NCBI RefSeq assembly: GCF_034674885.1 | Contig: NZ_JAUCDS010000022.1 | Span: 1-52,608 of the forward strand | Direction of reading: 5' to 3' | Source: Castellaniella sp034674885 | GTDB lineage: Bacteria > Pseudomonadota > Gammaproteobacteria > Burkholderiales > Burkholderiaceae_B | DNA length: 52,608 bases | Part shown: positions 32,503-42,651 of the stretch, piece after piece | Position numbering within the stretch: position 1 is the first letter of the stretch | Layout of the letters: every line of letters begins with the position of its first letter | Program-made: the position numbers and the translations under genes | Notes under the pieces: model-generated | What the model saw: the letters and a program-made list of their open reading frames with translations, nothing else | Told to the model about the DNA's origin: nothing | Databases searched by the model: none

Positions 32503-34782
32503 ATGAGTACGCTCTCCTCCCCTCTCAAGCTCGATCTCGACGTCGAAGGCATGACCTGCGCGTCGTGTGTGCGACGCGTGGAAACCGCCTTGAAAGGCGT
32601 CCCCGGCGTGGCGGACGCCAGCGTCAACCTGGCTCTGCACCGGGCTCACGTCACGCTGGCCCAGGCGGGTACGGATCCCCAGGCCCTGATCGCCGCCGTG
32701 GCCAAACGAGGCTATGCGGCCCAGGTGCTCGACACGTCCCGCCCCACGACGGAAGACGACCTGGCGGCCGAAGACCATCGGGCCGGGCAGCGCTTCGCCT
32801 GGGCGCTGATCCTGACCTTGCCCGTCTTCATCCTCGAGATGGGCAGCCATCTCATCCCTGGCGCCCATCACCTGGTCGGCAGCCTGCTGCCGGGCCAGAC
32901 CCTGGCCTGGCTGGAATTCGCGCTGACCACGGCCGTGCTGGCCGGTCCAGGGCGCAGCTTTTTCACGCGGGGCGCCAAGGCCCTGGGGCATGGCGGGCCG
33001 GACATGAACACGCTGGTGGCGCTGGGCGCCGGCAGCGCGTGGCTGTATTCCACTGGCGTCACCTGGATGCCCGAACTCTTCCCCGAAGAATCCAGACACC
33101 TGTATTTCGAAGCCGCCGCCGTGGTCGCCACCCTGATCCTGCTGGGTCGTTGGCTGGAATCACGGGCCAAGGGCCGGGCGGGGTCCGCCATTCGCCAGTT
33201 GATCGGTCTGCAACCGCGCACAGCCTGGGTGCGCCGAAACGGCGAATGGGCAGAACAGCCCATCGACAGCCTGGTCGGCGGCGATGAGATCCGCGTGCGC
33301 CCCGGGGAAAAGGTCCCGGCGGATGGGATCGTCCTGGAAGGCGAATCCTGGGTGGACGAGTCCATGATCACCGGCGAGCCCCTGCCAGCCAGCCGGGGCG
33401 CAGGCGATCGCCTGATCGGCGGCACCCTGAACACCCAGGGCAGCCTGGTCCTGCGCGCCACGGAAGTCGGCGCCCAGACCGTGCTGGCCCAGATCATCCG
33501 CCTGGTCGAACAGGCGCAATCCGGCAAACTGCCGGTCCAGCAGAAGATCGATCAGGTGACGGCCTGGTTCGTACCGGCCGTCATGGTCCTGGCGGCACTG
33601 GCATTCGCGGCCTGGTGGATCTGGGGGCCCGCACCGGCTTTGGCCCATGCCCTGGTGGCGGGGGTTGCGGTCCTGATCATCGCCTGCCCCTGCGCCATGG
33701 GCCTGGCCACTCCGATCTCGATCCTGGTGGCCACTGGCCGGGCCGCCGGCCTGGGCATCCTGTTCCGGCAAGGCGAGGCGCTGCAGCGCCTGCGCGACGT
33801 GCGCGTCATTGCCTTCGACAAGACGGGCACCCTGACGCTGGGTCGCCCTGCCCTGACCGACCTGCTGCCGCTGGACGACGGCGACAGCCCCGGCGCCCTG
33901 CTGGCGACCCTGGCCGCAGTCCAGGCAGGGTCCGAGCATCCCATCGCTCACGCAATCCGGACGGCTGCCCAAGACCAGGCCCTGATCGTACCCGAGGCCG
34001 CGCAATTCGAGGCCGTCACGGGGGCCGGCGTGCGGGCTCAAGTCGACGGACACAATTACCTGATGGGCGCCCTGCGCCTGATGCAGGACGCTGCCGTGCC
34101 GGTCCCCGATACCGCGCTGGCGCAGATGCACACCCTGGCCCAGTCCGGCAAGACGCCGTTCCTGGTGGCCTGCGATGGTCGCCTGATCGCCATCGTCGCC
34201 GTGGCCGACACGCTGCGCCCGACGGCCAGGCTGCTGATCGAACAACTGCACGCACGCGGACTGAAGACCGCCCTGATCACGGGCGATCACGCGGCGGCGG
34301 CCCAGGCCGTGGCGCAGGACCTGGGCATCGACATCGTGCATGCCCAGACCCTGCCCGAACACAAGGCCGAGCGGCTGCGCGAACTGCAGCAGTCCATCGG
34401 GCCTCTGGCCTTCGTCGGAGACGGCATCAACGACGCCCCGGCCCTGGCGACGGCGGACGTGGGCATCGCCATGGGACACGGCACCGACGTCGCCATCGAA
34501 TCGGCCGACGTCGTGCTGATGAACGAGGATCTGACATCTGTGGCGCGCGCCATCACGCTGTCGCACAAGACCCTGCGCAACATCGGCCAGAACCTGTTCT
34601 GGGCCTTTGCCTACAACGCCGCCCTGATCCCGGTGGCGGCCGGCGCCTTGTACCCCTGGACGGGCCTGCAGCTCTCGCCCATGCTGGGCGCCGGGGCGAT
34701 GGCGCTGTCCAGCGTCTTCGTCGTCACCAATGCGCTGCGGCTGAAAACACAGTCCTTGAACACACGCACGGAAAGCCGCTGA
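32503..34782 (+). CDS. copA: CopA, Cu(I)-exporting P1B-type ATPase
   Basis: Inner-membrane pump that expels cytoplasmic Cu(I). One N-terminal HMA domain (Cys19 and Cys22 in GMTCASCVRR), eight membrane helices, the TGEP actuator loop (MITGEPLPASRG), the ion-binding Cys-Pro-Cys (395-397), the phosphorylated Asp439 in FDKTGTLT, the HP site in GSEHPIAHAI and the hinge GDGINDAPALA. The ATG at 32503 has AGGA eight bases upstream (759 residues). The stop overlaps the cueR start (TGATG). Confidence 0.96.
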   Translation: MSTLSSPLKLDLDVEGMTCASCVRRVETALKGVPGVADASVNLALHRAHVTLAQAGTDPQALIAAVAKRGYAAQVLDTSRPTTEDDLAAEDHRAGQRFAWALILTLPVFILEMGSHLIPGAHHLVGSLLPGQTLAWLEFALTTAVLAGPGRSFFTRGAKALGHGGPDMNTLVALGAGSAWLYSTGVTWMPELFPEESRHLYFEAAAVVATLILLGRWLESRAKGRAGSAIRQLIGLQPRTAWVRRNGEWAEQPIDSLVGGDEIRVRPGEKVPADGIVLEGESWVDESMITGEPLPASRGAGDRLIGGTLNTQGSLVLRATEVGAQTVLAQIIRLVEQAQSGKLPVQQKIDQVTAWFVPAVMVLAALAFAAWWIWGPAPALAHALVAGVAVLIIACPCAMGLATPISILVATGRAAGLGILFRQGEALQRLRDVRVIAFDKTGTLTLGRPALTDLLPLDDGDSPGALLATLAAVQAGSEHPIAHAIRTAAQDQALIVPEAAQFEAVTGAGVRAQVDGHNYLMGALRLMQDAAVPVPDTALAQMHTLAQSGKTPFLVACDGRLIAIVAVADTLRPTARLLIEQLHARGLKTALITGDHAAAAQAVAQDLGIDIVHAQTLPEHKAERLRELQQSIGPLAFVGDGINDAPALATADVGIAMGHGTDVAIESADVVLMNEDLTSVARAITLSHKTLRNIGQNLFWAFAYNAALIPVAAGALYPWTGLQLSPMLGAGAMALSSVFVVTNALRLKTQSLNTRTESR

Positions 34783-35210
34783 TGAATACTCTGCACACCA
34801 TCGGCGAGGCGGCTGCCCGCACCGGCCTGACGCCCAAGATGATCCGCTACTACGAGAGCCAGGCGCTGTTCGCGCCCCAGGGCCGCAGCGACGCGGGATA
34901 TCGTCTTTATGACGAGGCCGACCTGCACGCGCTACGTTTCATCCGCAGCGCCCGGGAATTGGGATTTTCACTGGCGCAGATCGCCGATCTGACCGACCTG
35001 TGGCGTGACCGCCATCGCGCCAGCGCCGAGGTCAAGCGGCTGGCCATGGCCCATATCGAAGAACTGGAAACCAAGGCAGCCGTCCTGCAAAGCATGGCCG
35101 CAACCCTGAGGACCCTGGCACGCCACTGCCACGGCGACCAGCGGCCCGAATGCCCGATCCTGGAAGGCATCGCGGCGGCCCGCACCGAACCGCCTGCCAA
35201 CCACGGATGA
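34782..35210 (+). CDS. cueR: CueR-like MerR-family copper-responsive regulator
   Basis: Winged-helix dimer that activates copper export genes on binding Cu(I). N-terminal HTH (HTIGEAAARTGLTPKMIRYYES), a long dimerisation helix (about 75-112), then the metal loop CHGDQRPEC with Cys116 and Cys124, the same eight-residue spacing as E. coli Cys112/Cys120. The protein is 142 residues. The ATG shares a base with the copA stop, so the regulator is made with the pump it is expected to control. Confidence 0.94.
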   Translation: MNTLHTIGEAAARTGLTPKMIRYYESQALFAPQGRSDAGYRLYDEADLHALRFIRSARELGFSLAQIADLTDLWRDRHRASAEVKRLAMAHIEELETKAAVLQSMAATLRTLARHCHGDQRPECPILEGIAAARTEPPANHG

Positions 35211-35229
35211 CGGCGTCAGAGGGCGCGGT

Positions 35230-35811
35230 CTAGACGGCTGCCGGGTCCCTGCGCCATTCCCGCACGAAGGCCCGGTAGTCCGGGCGCTGCGCGGCCTGTG
35301 GCGCATCGATGGGGGTCCCGATCGCCAGATAGCCCATGAAATGATCATCCAGGGGATCGAATCCCAGGGCCTCGCCCATGCTGCCCAGGTAGGTGCCCAG
35401 ACCGGTGCTCCAGAAACCGTGAAACCCCAGCGCGTGCGCGGCATTGAGCATGTTCATCACGGCTGCGGCCACCGACAGATGGCTTTCTTCGGGGCGGATG
35501 CGGCCGTTGGGGTCCGGTCGGCAGGCCAGCAGGATCACCAGCGGGACCTTGGACAACCATTTGCGCGCATTGGCGACCTTATGTTCCGGCAGCGGCCGGT
35601 CTTCGGCCAGACCGACGCGCACGGCGATATCCGCCAGCGCCGGCACATCGGCGCCCTGCACCAGGGCGAAACGCCAGGGATGCACTGCGCCATGATCCGG
35701 CGCGCGCACGGCGGCCTGCAGGATCAGATCCAGTTGCGCCTCGGTCGGGCCGGGGGACTGCACGAACTTCACCGACTGGCGGCTGAGCAGGGTTTCCATC
35801 GTGGAAGACAT
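35230..35811 (-). CDS. YdjA-type FMN nitroreductase family protein
   Basis: Small FMN flavoprotein. It shows the family FMN-binding start (SRQSVKFVQSPGPTEAQL), RAPDHGAVHPWRF, and a C-terminal GYLAIGTP segment. The length is 193 residues, near E. coli YdjA (183). The start is the ATG at 35811 with GGAG five bases upstream. The natural substrate of this subfamily is not established. It is convergent with cueR and lies 87 bases downstream of pdxJ; there is no evidence that it belongs to the copper module. Confidence 0.85.
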   Translation of the reverse strand: MSSTMETLLSRQSVKFVQSPGPTEAQLDLILQAAVRAPDHGAVHPWRFALVQGADVPALADIAVRVGLAEDRPLPEHKVANARKWLSKVPLVILLACRPDPNGRIRPEESHLSVAAAVMNMLNAAHALGFHGFWSTGLGTYLGSMGEALGFDPLDDHFMGYLAIGTPIDAPQAAQRPDYRAFVREWRRDPAAV

Positions 35812-35898
35812 GGACACTCCGGTAAGAGGCCCATTCTGTCCGACAGGCCCCAGGGATATGAATGAAAGTGATCGCCCCGGCCCAATGCCGGAAAGACA

Positions 35899-36624
35899 CT
35901 AGCGGCCAGCCGCCTGAATGATCAGGGCCTTCATCCGCCGGATCGCAGGTTCCCAGCCGTCGAAGACAGCCTGGGCCACGATGGCGTGCCCGATGTTGAG
36001 TTCGCGGATGCCCGGCAAGGCGGCAATCGTCTGCACATTGTCGTAGTGCAGACCATGGCCTGCATTGACCCGCAGGCCTTCGCCCACGCCCACAGCAATG
36101 GCCGCTCTGAGGCGTTCGAGCTGCTGTGCCCGATGCGCCTCGTCGGGCGCGTCGGCGAAGGCGCCCGTGTGCAACTCGATAACCTGAGCGCCGGCGCGCA
36201 CAGCAGCGGCAATCTGATCGGCCTGGGGATCGATGAACAGCGATACGCGGATGCCCGCATCATGCAGGCGGGACACTGCCGCATGAACCTCGTCGAAACG
36301 GCCCAGCACGTCCAGCCCGCCCTCGGTAGTCAGCTCGCGGCGATTTTCGGGCACCAGGCAGACGTCCTGCGGTTGCAGCCGGCAGGCGATGTCCAGCATC
36401 TCGGGGGTGATGGCGCATTCCAGGTTCATGCGAGTGCGCAGAACCGGACGGATCGCCCAGACATCGGCATCCTGGATATGTCGCCGGTCTTCGCGCAGAT
36501 GCAGGGTGATCAGGTCGGCGCCGGCCTCTTCGGCCCGCAGCGCCGCCTGCAAGGGGTCGGGATACGAGGTCAGCCGCTGCTGGCGCAGCGTGGCCACGTG
36601 GTCGATATTGACGCCCAGTTCCAT
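35899..36624 (-). CDS. pdxJ: Pyridoxine 5'-phosphate synthase
   Basis: Final ring-closing enzyme of DXP-dependent vitamin B6 synthesis, joining 3-amino-2-oxopropyl phosphate and deoxyxylulose phosphate. The TIM-barrel hallmarks GVNIDHVATLRQQR, DLITLHLREDRRHI and GHGLHYDNV are intact in 241 residues (E. coli 243). Its ATG overlaps the stop of the outer-membrane efflux gene (TGATG, 36622-36626), so it is placed at the end of an efflux operon rather than in the more usual recO-pdxJ-acpS setting. Confidence 0.96.
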   Translation of the reverse strand: MELGVNIDHVATLRQQRLTSYPDPLQAALRAEEAGADLITLHLREDRRHIQDADVWAIRPVLRTRMNLECAITPEMLDIACRLQPQDVCLVPENRRELTTEGGLDVLGRFDEVHAAVSRLHDAGIRVSLFIDPQADQIAAAVRAGAQVIELHTGAFADAPDEAHRAQQLERLRAAIAVGVGEGLRVNAGHGLHYDNVQTIAALPGIRELNIGHAIVAQAVFDGWEPAIRRMKALIIQAAGR

Positions 36625-38060
36625 CAGCCTTCCTTTGCCGGCAGATCGTCGGGAGACCAGCCCCCGCCCAGTGCCTTGTAGAGTTCGACGCGATTGGCCA
36701 GTGCCGCAGCCCCCAGCTGGATGAACTGCTGCTGCACGCCATACAGATTGACCTGGGCGGTCTGCACCTGCAGATAGCTGTCCACCCCGGTTTCATAGCG
36801 GATCTCCGCCAATTTCAGCGCCCGCAGCGCCGATGATTCAGTATCGCGCACGGCGTCGAGCTGGCGACTGTAGGTGGCTTCGCCGGCCAGGCCGTCGGCC
36901 ACCTCGCGGAAGGCGGTCTGGATGGCTTTTTCGTAGGCGGCCACAGCGATGTTGTCACGCGCCTTGGCCAAGTCCAGATTGCCCCTGACCCCACCCGAGA
37001 ACAGCGGCACCTGGATCTGCGGCGAGAACTGCCAGTAGCGCTGGCTGCCGCCGAACAGGCCGCCCAGTTCGGGGCTTGCAAAGCCCAGCAGCCCGGTCAG
37101 GCTGATGCGCGGGAAGAAGGCAGCCCGCGCAGCGCCGATCTGGGCGTTGGCGGCCTTCAGGTCGTGTTCGGCGCCGATGATGTCGGGACGGCGTTCCAGC
37201 AGTTGCGATGGCAGCCCGGCCGGGATGGCCTGCAGCAGCTGGTCGCGACCAAATGGCAGCGGCGCCGGCAGATCGGCGGGCAGCGGCGTGCCCAGGATCA
37301 GCTGCAGGGCATTGCTTGCCTGGGCCATGGCGCGTTCAGCCGCCACCTGGTCGGCCCGCACCGTATCCAATTGGGACTGCGCCTGCGCCAGATCCAGATC
37401 CGAGGCCACGCCTACGTCGAAGCGCGCCTGGACCAGGTCCAGAGACCCCTGTCGTGCCTGCAGGGTCTTGTCCATCAGGTCGTGCAAGGCCTGCGCGGAA
37501 CGCAGATTGAAATAGGCTTCGGCAGTCTGGGCGATCAGCCCCAGCTGCACGGTTCGGCGGGCCTGTTCCGTGGACAGGAACTGCTGGTAGGCGGATTCAC
37601 TGAGGTTGCGCACCCGGCCAAAGAAATCCAGCTCGAAGGTGGTCATGCCGACACCCGCAACGAAACTGCGGTTGACGGCCGGACTGCTCGCCCCCCCGTT
37701 ACGCATGTTTTCTGGCTGATGGGTGGCCTGTTCCGTGCCCTGCGCCCCGATGGTGGGCAGGCGATCGCTCTGGGCGATGCCGAACTGGGCACGTGCTTCT
37801 TCGACGCGAGCCACCGCAACACGCAGATCGCGGTTGTTGTGCAGCGCCAGTTCAATCAAGGCCTGCAGGCGGGGATCGTGAAAGACCTCGCGCCAGGCGG
37901 GCAGCGTAGCCTGGTCAGCAGGATCCACCGCAGTCAGGGGAAATTGATCGGGCACCGGAGCCGCAGGCCGATGATAGGTAGGGGCCAGGGAGCAGGCCCC
38001 CAGGGCCAGGCACAGGGCCGTCATGGCCCCCAGGCGGCCGTGTCGCATCAAGGATCTCAT
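36624..38060 (-). CDS. oprM: Outer-membrane efflux lipoprotein (OprM/TolC family)
   Basis: Channel that completes the tripartite efflux pump. The lipobox LALGAC (Cys22) ends the signal peptide, so it is an outer-membrane lipoprotein. Two OEP repeats (about 70-260 and 285-470) form the alpha-barrel. The length, 478 residues, matches the NodT/OprM group. The ATG at 38060 overlaps the acrB stop (ATGA); a much longer frame upstream lies in acrB. Substrates cannot be read from the sequence. Confidence 0.94.
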   Translation of the reverse strand: MRSLMRHGRLGAMTALCLALGACSLAPTYHRPAAPVPDQFPLTAVDPADQATLPAWREVFHDPRLQALIELALHNNRDLRVAVARVEEARAQFGIAQSDRLPTIGAQGTEQATHQPENMRNGGASSPAVNRSFVAGVGMTTFELDFFGRVRNLSESAYQQFLSTEQARRTVQLGLIAQTAEAYFNLRSAQALHDLMDKTLQARQGSLDLVQARFDVGVASDLDLAQAQSQLDTVRADQVAAERAMAQASNALQLILGTPLPADLPAPLPFGRDQLLQAIPAGLPSQLLERRPDIIGAEHDLKAANAQIGAARAAFFPRISLTGLLGFASPELGGLFGGSQRYWQFSPQIQVPLFSGGVRGNLDLAKARDNIAVAAYEKAIQTAFREVADGLAGEATYSRQLDAVRDTESSALRALKLAEIRYETGVDSYLQVQTAQVNLYGVQQQFIQLGAAALANRVELYKALGGGWSPDDLPAKEG

Positions 38061-41000
38061 GTGCGGTCTCCGCTGGATTCTTCGGCAGCCGGAATGTGCG
38101 GCGCCTGATGTCCCAGGAGTTTCGGTTTGGTCTTGAACAATTTCAGAATCACCACAAAGAAGGTCGGCACGAAAAGCACGGCCAGCGGCGTGGCCGCCAG
38201 CATCCCCCCCAGCACGCCAAGGCCCACGGCATTCTGGCTGGCGGCGCCTGCGCCGCTGGCCAGCACCAGGGGCACCACCCCCAGGATGAATGCGAAAGAC
38301 GTCATCAGGATGGGCCGGAAACGCAGGCGGGCAGCCTCGATGGCGGCTTCCTTCAGGCCCGCCCCGCTGGCGTACAGGTCCTTTGCGAATTCCACGATCA
38401 GGATGGCGTTCTTGGCCGCCAGGCCGATCACGGTCACCATCCCGACCATGAAGTACACGTCGTTGTCCTTGCCCATCAGGCTGCTGAGCAGCACGGCGCC
38501 CAGCATGCCCAGCGGCACGGCCAGCATCACCGACAGCGGGATGGCCCAACTTTCGTACAGGGCGGCCAGCACCATGAAGACCACCAGGATCGACAGGCCC
38601 ATCAGGACCGTGGACTGGCTGCCCGCCTGGATTTCCTGATAGGACAGACCGGTCCATTCATAGCCCAGGCCGGACGGCAGCTGGGTGATCAAGTGTTCCA
38701 TTTCGGCCATGGCCTGGCCGGTGGAATAGCCCGGCGCCGCCGAGCCACCAATGCGGATGGACTCGTAGCCGTTGTAGCGCACGACCTGAACCGGCCCTCG
38801 GGTCCATTCCAGGGAGACAAACGAGGACAACGGCACCATGTCGCCATTGGCGTTTCGGGCATTGAGCCGCAGGATGTCGTCCGGATTCATCCGGGCGCTC
38901 TGGTCAGCCTGGACCCAGATGTTCTGCACCCAGCCCTGGTTGGTGAATTTACCGATGTAGGAGGAACCGATCGCCGTGGAAATCAACTGGGCGGCTTCGG
39001 AAAAATCCACGCCCAGGGCGGCTGCCTTGGTACGGTCGATGTTCACCTTCAGCTGGGGGCCTTCTCCCAGGCCGGTCACGCGAGTGCCGGTCAGGATGGG
39101 GCTTTGCGAGGCCAACTGCAGCAATTGTTGGGTCGCTGCCTGCAGGGCGCCGCTACCCACGCCACTGCGGTCTTCCAGACGCAGGTCGAACCCGGAAGCA
39201 TTGCCCAGCGAGGAAATAGCGGGCGGCGTGATGGAAATCACCATGGAATCCGGCAGCCCGAACAGCAGCTTGCCCATGGCGGTGCCGGAAATCGCCTGCG
39301 CCGAGTCGCCCGGTCCCTTGCGTTCTGAAAAGTCCTTCAAGGGCACGAAAGCGATGGCGGCGTTCAGGCCGTTGCCGTTGAAACTGAAGCCCTGGACGGC
39401 AATGATGTTGGCCACCTGCGGCAGGGCCATGAAATATTTTTCGACCGTGTCGATGATTTCCAGCGTGCGATTGGACGAAGCCCCCGAAGGCAGCTCGATG
39501 TTGGCGATCACATAGCCTTGGTCTTCTTCAGGCAGGAACGAGGTGGGCAGGCGCACGAACATCCAGCCCAGCACACCAACCAGCACGGCGAACATCAGCA
39601 TCATGCGCACGCCGCGCTTGAGGCTGCGCGTGACCCAATGGGTATAGCCCTGCGTGGTGCGGTCGAAGCCGCGGTTGAACCAGCCAAAGAAGCCGCCCTT
39701 GGACTCGTGGTGGCCTTTGGGAACGGGCTTGAGGATGGTTGCGCACAGCGCCGGGGTGAAGCTGAGCGCCAGCAGCGCCGAGAACAGGATGGACACCGCC
39801 ATGGCCACGGAAAATTGGCGGTAGATCACCCCCACGGACCCCGACATGAAGGCCAGCGGCAGAAACACCGTGGTCAGCACCAACGTGATCCCGACTATGG
39901 CGCCACTGATCTGCGGCATGGCTTTCTTTGTGGCCTCCTTGGGCGACAGGCCTTCTTCAGCCATGATGCGCTCGACGTTCTCTACCACCACGATGGCATC
40001 GTCCACCAGAATCCCGATGGCCAGCACCATCGCGAACATGGTCAGCACGTTGATGGAGAACCCCAGAGCCAGCATCACGGTGAACGCCCCCATCATCGCC
40101 ACCGGCACCACCAGCGCCGGGATCAGGGTATAGCGCACGTTCTGCAGGAACACGAACATCACCACGAACACCAGTACCATGGCTTCCAGCAGGGTGTGGA
40201 CCACCTGCTCGATGGAAAGGTTGATGTAGGGCGACGTGTCGTAGGGAATCTCGTAGGTGATGTTGTCGGGAAAGAACTTGGACAACTCAGCCATCTTGGC
40301 CTTGGCCAGTTTGGCTGTTTCCAGGGCATTGGCGGTGGGCGTCAGCGACAGGGCGAAGGCGGCCGTCGCCTTGCCGTTCAGGCGGGCGCCGAACTGATAG
40401 TTATCCGAACCGAGTTCGACCCGGGCAACGTCGTGGATGCGCACCGAAGACCCATCCGGATTGGCCCGCAGCACGATGTTGCCGAATTCTTCCGGCGTGG
40501 AGAGCTGGCCGTTGACGATCAGGGGCGCCACGGTGCGCTGCGAACTGGGGTTGGGGGGCGAACCCAGCTGGCCACCGGAAATCACCAGGTTCTGGGATGC
40601 CAGGGCGCTGTTGACCTGGGACATGCTCAGGCCGTAGCCGACCAGTTTCTGCGGATCGACCCAGACGCGCATGGCACGGCTGGCGGCAAAGAGCTGGAAC
40701 TGGCCCACGCCCTTGATCCGCGACATGGGATTTTGAATGTTGCGCGTGATGTAGTCGGCCAGGGCGTACTGGTCGACGGAGCCGTCCTTGGACGACAAGG
40801 TGACCACCATCAGGAAGCCGGAGCTGGACTGATTGACCTTCAGGCCTTGCTGCGTCACGGCTGCGGGGAGTTTGGCCGTCGCATTGGACAGGCGATTTTG
40901 CACGTCCACCTGGGCCAGGTCGGCATTCGTACCCGGCGCGAAGGTGACGGTTACCTGGGCCTGGCCGTTGGAATCGCTGACGGATTCGTAATACAACAGG

Positions 41001-41221
41001 CCCTTGGCGCCGTTCAGCTCGTTTTCGATCACGCTGGCCACGCTGGTGGAGACCTCGGATGCCGAAGCGCCCGGATAACTGGCAGTGATGGTCACGGTGG
41101 GCGGAGCGACGTCAGGGTACTGCGACACCGCCATGTTGGGAATGGCTATGATGCCGGCCAGCGCAATGGCCAGCGCAACCACCCAGGCAAAGATTGGCCG
41201 TTCAATGAAAAACTGTGGCAT
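38057..41221 (-). CDS. acrB: RND (HAE-1) multidrug efflux transporter, AcrB-like
   Basis: Proton-driven inner-membrane pump of the tripartite system. It starts MPQFFIERPIFAWVVALAIAL, standard for HAE-1. The proton-relay pair is in GILVDDAIVVVENVER (about 405-408) and the lysine in LAAKNAILIVEFAKDL (about 940). Twelve membrane helices and two large periplasmic loops give 1054 residues (E. coli AcrB 1049). Its ATG is 44 bases after acrA and its stop overlaps oprM. Confidence 0.97.
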   Translation of the reverse strand: MPQFFIERPIFAWVVALAIALAGIIAIPNMAVSQYPDVAPPTVTITASYPGASASEVSTSVASVIENELNGAKGLLYYESVSDSNGQAQVTVTFAPGTNADLAQVDVQNRLSNATAKLPAAVTQQGLKVNQSSSGFLMVVTLSSKDGSVDQYALADYITRNIQNPMSRIKGVGQFQLFAASRAMRVWVDPQKLVGYGLSMSQVNSALASQNLVISGGQLGSPPNPSSQRTVAPLIVNGQLSTPEEFGNIVLRANPDGSSVRIHDVARVELGSDNYQFGARLNGKATAAFALSLTPTANALETAKLAKAKMAELSKFFPDNITYEIPYDTSPYINLSIEQVVHTLLEAMVLVFVVMFVFLQNVRYTLIPALVVPVAMMGAFTVMLALGFSINVLTMFAMVLAIGILVDDAIVVVENVERIMAEEGLSPKEATKKAMPQISGAIVGITLVLTTVFLPLAFMSGSVGVIYRQFSVAMAVSILFSALLALSFTPALCATILKPVPKGHHESKGGFFGWFNRGFDRTTQGYTHWVTRSLKRGVRMMLMFAVLVGVLGWMFVRLPTSFLPEEDQGYVIANIELPSGASSNRTLEIIDTVEKYFMALPQVANIIAVQGFSFNGNGLNAAIAFVPLKDFSERKGPGDSAQAISGTAMGKLLFGLPDSMVISITPPAISSLGNASGFDLRLEDRSGVGSGALQAATQQLLQLASQSPILTGTRVTGLGEGPQLKVNIDRTKAAALGVDFSEAAQLISTAIGSSYIGKFTNQGWVQNIWVQADQSARMNPDDILRLNARNANGDMVPLSSFVSLEWTRGPVQVVRYNGYESIRIGGSAAPGYSTGQAMAEMEHLITQLPSGLGYEWTGLSYQEIQAGSQSTVLMGLSILVVFMVLAALYESWAIPLSVMLAVPLGMLGAVLLSSLMGKDNDVYFMVGMVTVIGLAAKNAILIVEFAKDLYASGAGLKEAAIEAARLRFRPILMTSFAFILGVVPLVLASGAGAASQNAVGLGVLGGMLAATPLAVLFVPTFFVVILKLFKTKPKLLGHQAPHIPAAEESSGDRT

Positions 41222-41265
41222 GAGAGCTCGCGTGAAAACCGGACAAAAGGCGGATTGACGGGTAC

Positions 41266-42531
41266 TTAACCCGCCTTGGCCTGGGAAGCTGCGTCAGCGG
41301 CGGGTTTTTGTTCCGAGGAAGCGGGATCGGATGCGCCAGCGGCAGGTGCCGGGCCGCCCGGCTGGGCGCCGGGCTTCGCATCCGAGGGCTTTTTCCAGGG
41401 CATGGGTTGCACCGGGGCTCCCGGGCGGATCTTCTGGAATCCTTCGACGACGATCTGATCGCCTGCCTGGACACCGTCATACACGATATAGCCCTGACCG
41501 GATCGCGGACCGACCTGCACCGGAATGAAAACGGCCTTGCCGTCCTTCACCACGACGACGGTGTTGTTGCCATCGGCCGTACGCTGGATGGCCTGTTCCG
41601 GCACGATCAGGGCCTTGGGATCGGTTCCCTGGGCCAGGCGCACTCGCACGTAGAGGCCGGGCAGCAGAATCTGTTCGGGGTTGGGGAACAAGGCGCGCAG
41701 ATTGACCTGACCGGTGCCGGGATCGACTGCCACACCGGAAAAGAGCAGTTTCCCGTCGTGACGATATACGCGACCGTCATCCAGCAGGACTTCGGCCCTG
41801 GGATTGCCTTGAGCGTCCGGGGTGATCACGCCGTCCGCGATCTGGCGGCGCAATTCGGAAATCTGCGCCACCGGCTGGGTGACGTCGACATAGACCTCGT
41901 CCAGGCGATGAACCGTGGCCAGTTGCGTGGCCGAAGACGCGCTGACCAGCGCCCCGACGGTCACCAGCGATTTGCCGATCTGCCCTTCGATGGGCGAGGT
42001 CACGCGGGTGTAGCCCAGGTCGATGTCGGCGGCTTCCAGCGCGGCGCGGGCGGCGGCGACGGCGGCCTCTGTCTGGCGGGCCTGGGCCACGGCATTGTCG
42101 TAATCTTGCTGGCTGACCGCGTGCTGCCGAATCAGTTTGCCAAAGCGCTGCGCCTGGAGTTTGGCGGTCGCTGCAGCCGCCTGGGTGTTTTTCAACTGAG
42201 CAGCGGCCTGGTCACGGGCTGCCCGATAGGGAGCCGGGTCGATGGTGAACAGCAACTGCCCTGCCTTGACGCGGCTGCCTTGCTCGAATTCGATACCCTG
42301 CACGATGCCGGTGACCCGCGCGCGGATTTCCGCGTCTTCGATGGCCTGGACGCGGCCGGGCAGGTCCGTATTGACGATGGCTTCCTGGGGCTGGATCTGG
42401 ACCACGCTGACGGGAACCTTCATGCCTTGCATGCCCTGTTGGGGTTTGTCGCCGCAGGCGGCCAATGCCAGCAGCAGCGCCAACGCCAGGGGCCGCAGCG
42501 TCCGGCCAGCGGGCAGTTGCAGAAAGGCCAT
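41266..42531 (-). CDS. acrA: Periplasmic adaptor (membrane fusion) lipoprotein, AcrA-like
   Basis: Links the RND pump to the outer-membrane channel. The signal peptide ends at lipobox LAAC (Cys24), so it is anchored in the inner membrane by lipid. Lipoyl-like half-motifs (IRARVTGIVQGIEFEQGS and the later ITSPIEGQIG region), a central alpha-hairpin and beta-barrel are evident. The C-terminal tail is Ala/Pro rich. The ATG at 42531 has GGAG seven bases upstream (421 residues). Confidence 0.95.
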   Translation of the reverse strand: MAFLQLPAGRTLRPLALALLLALAACGDKPQQGMQGMKVPVSVVQIQPQEAIVNTDLPGRVQAIEDAEIRARVTGIVQGIEFEQGSRVKAGQLLFTIDPAPYRAARDQAAAQLKNTQAAAATAKLQAQRFGKLIRQHAVSQQDYDNAVAQARQTEAAVAAARAALEAADIDLGYTRVTSPIEGQIGKSLVTVGALVSASSATQLATVHRLDEVYVDVTQPVAQISELRRQIADGVITPDAQGNPRAEVLLDDGRVYRHDGKLLFSGVAVDPGTGQVNLRALFPNPEQILLPGLYVRVRLAQGTDPKALIVPEQAIQRTADGNNTVVVVKDGKAVFIPVQVGPRSGQGYIVYDGVQAGDQIVVEGFQKIRPGAPVQPMPWKKPSDAKPGAQPGGPAPAAGASDPASSEQKPAADAASQAKAG

Positions 42532-42651
42532 AAGAAAACTCCCGATTGGATGATTTTTAGATGAAAGAAGGATGGAAAAGGCAGGGTCTGGCGCGATCGA
42601 GATCCCCACGAAACCGCGCCACGGCAGGGCTACGGGCCGGGACAATCAAGA

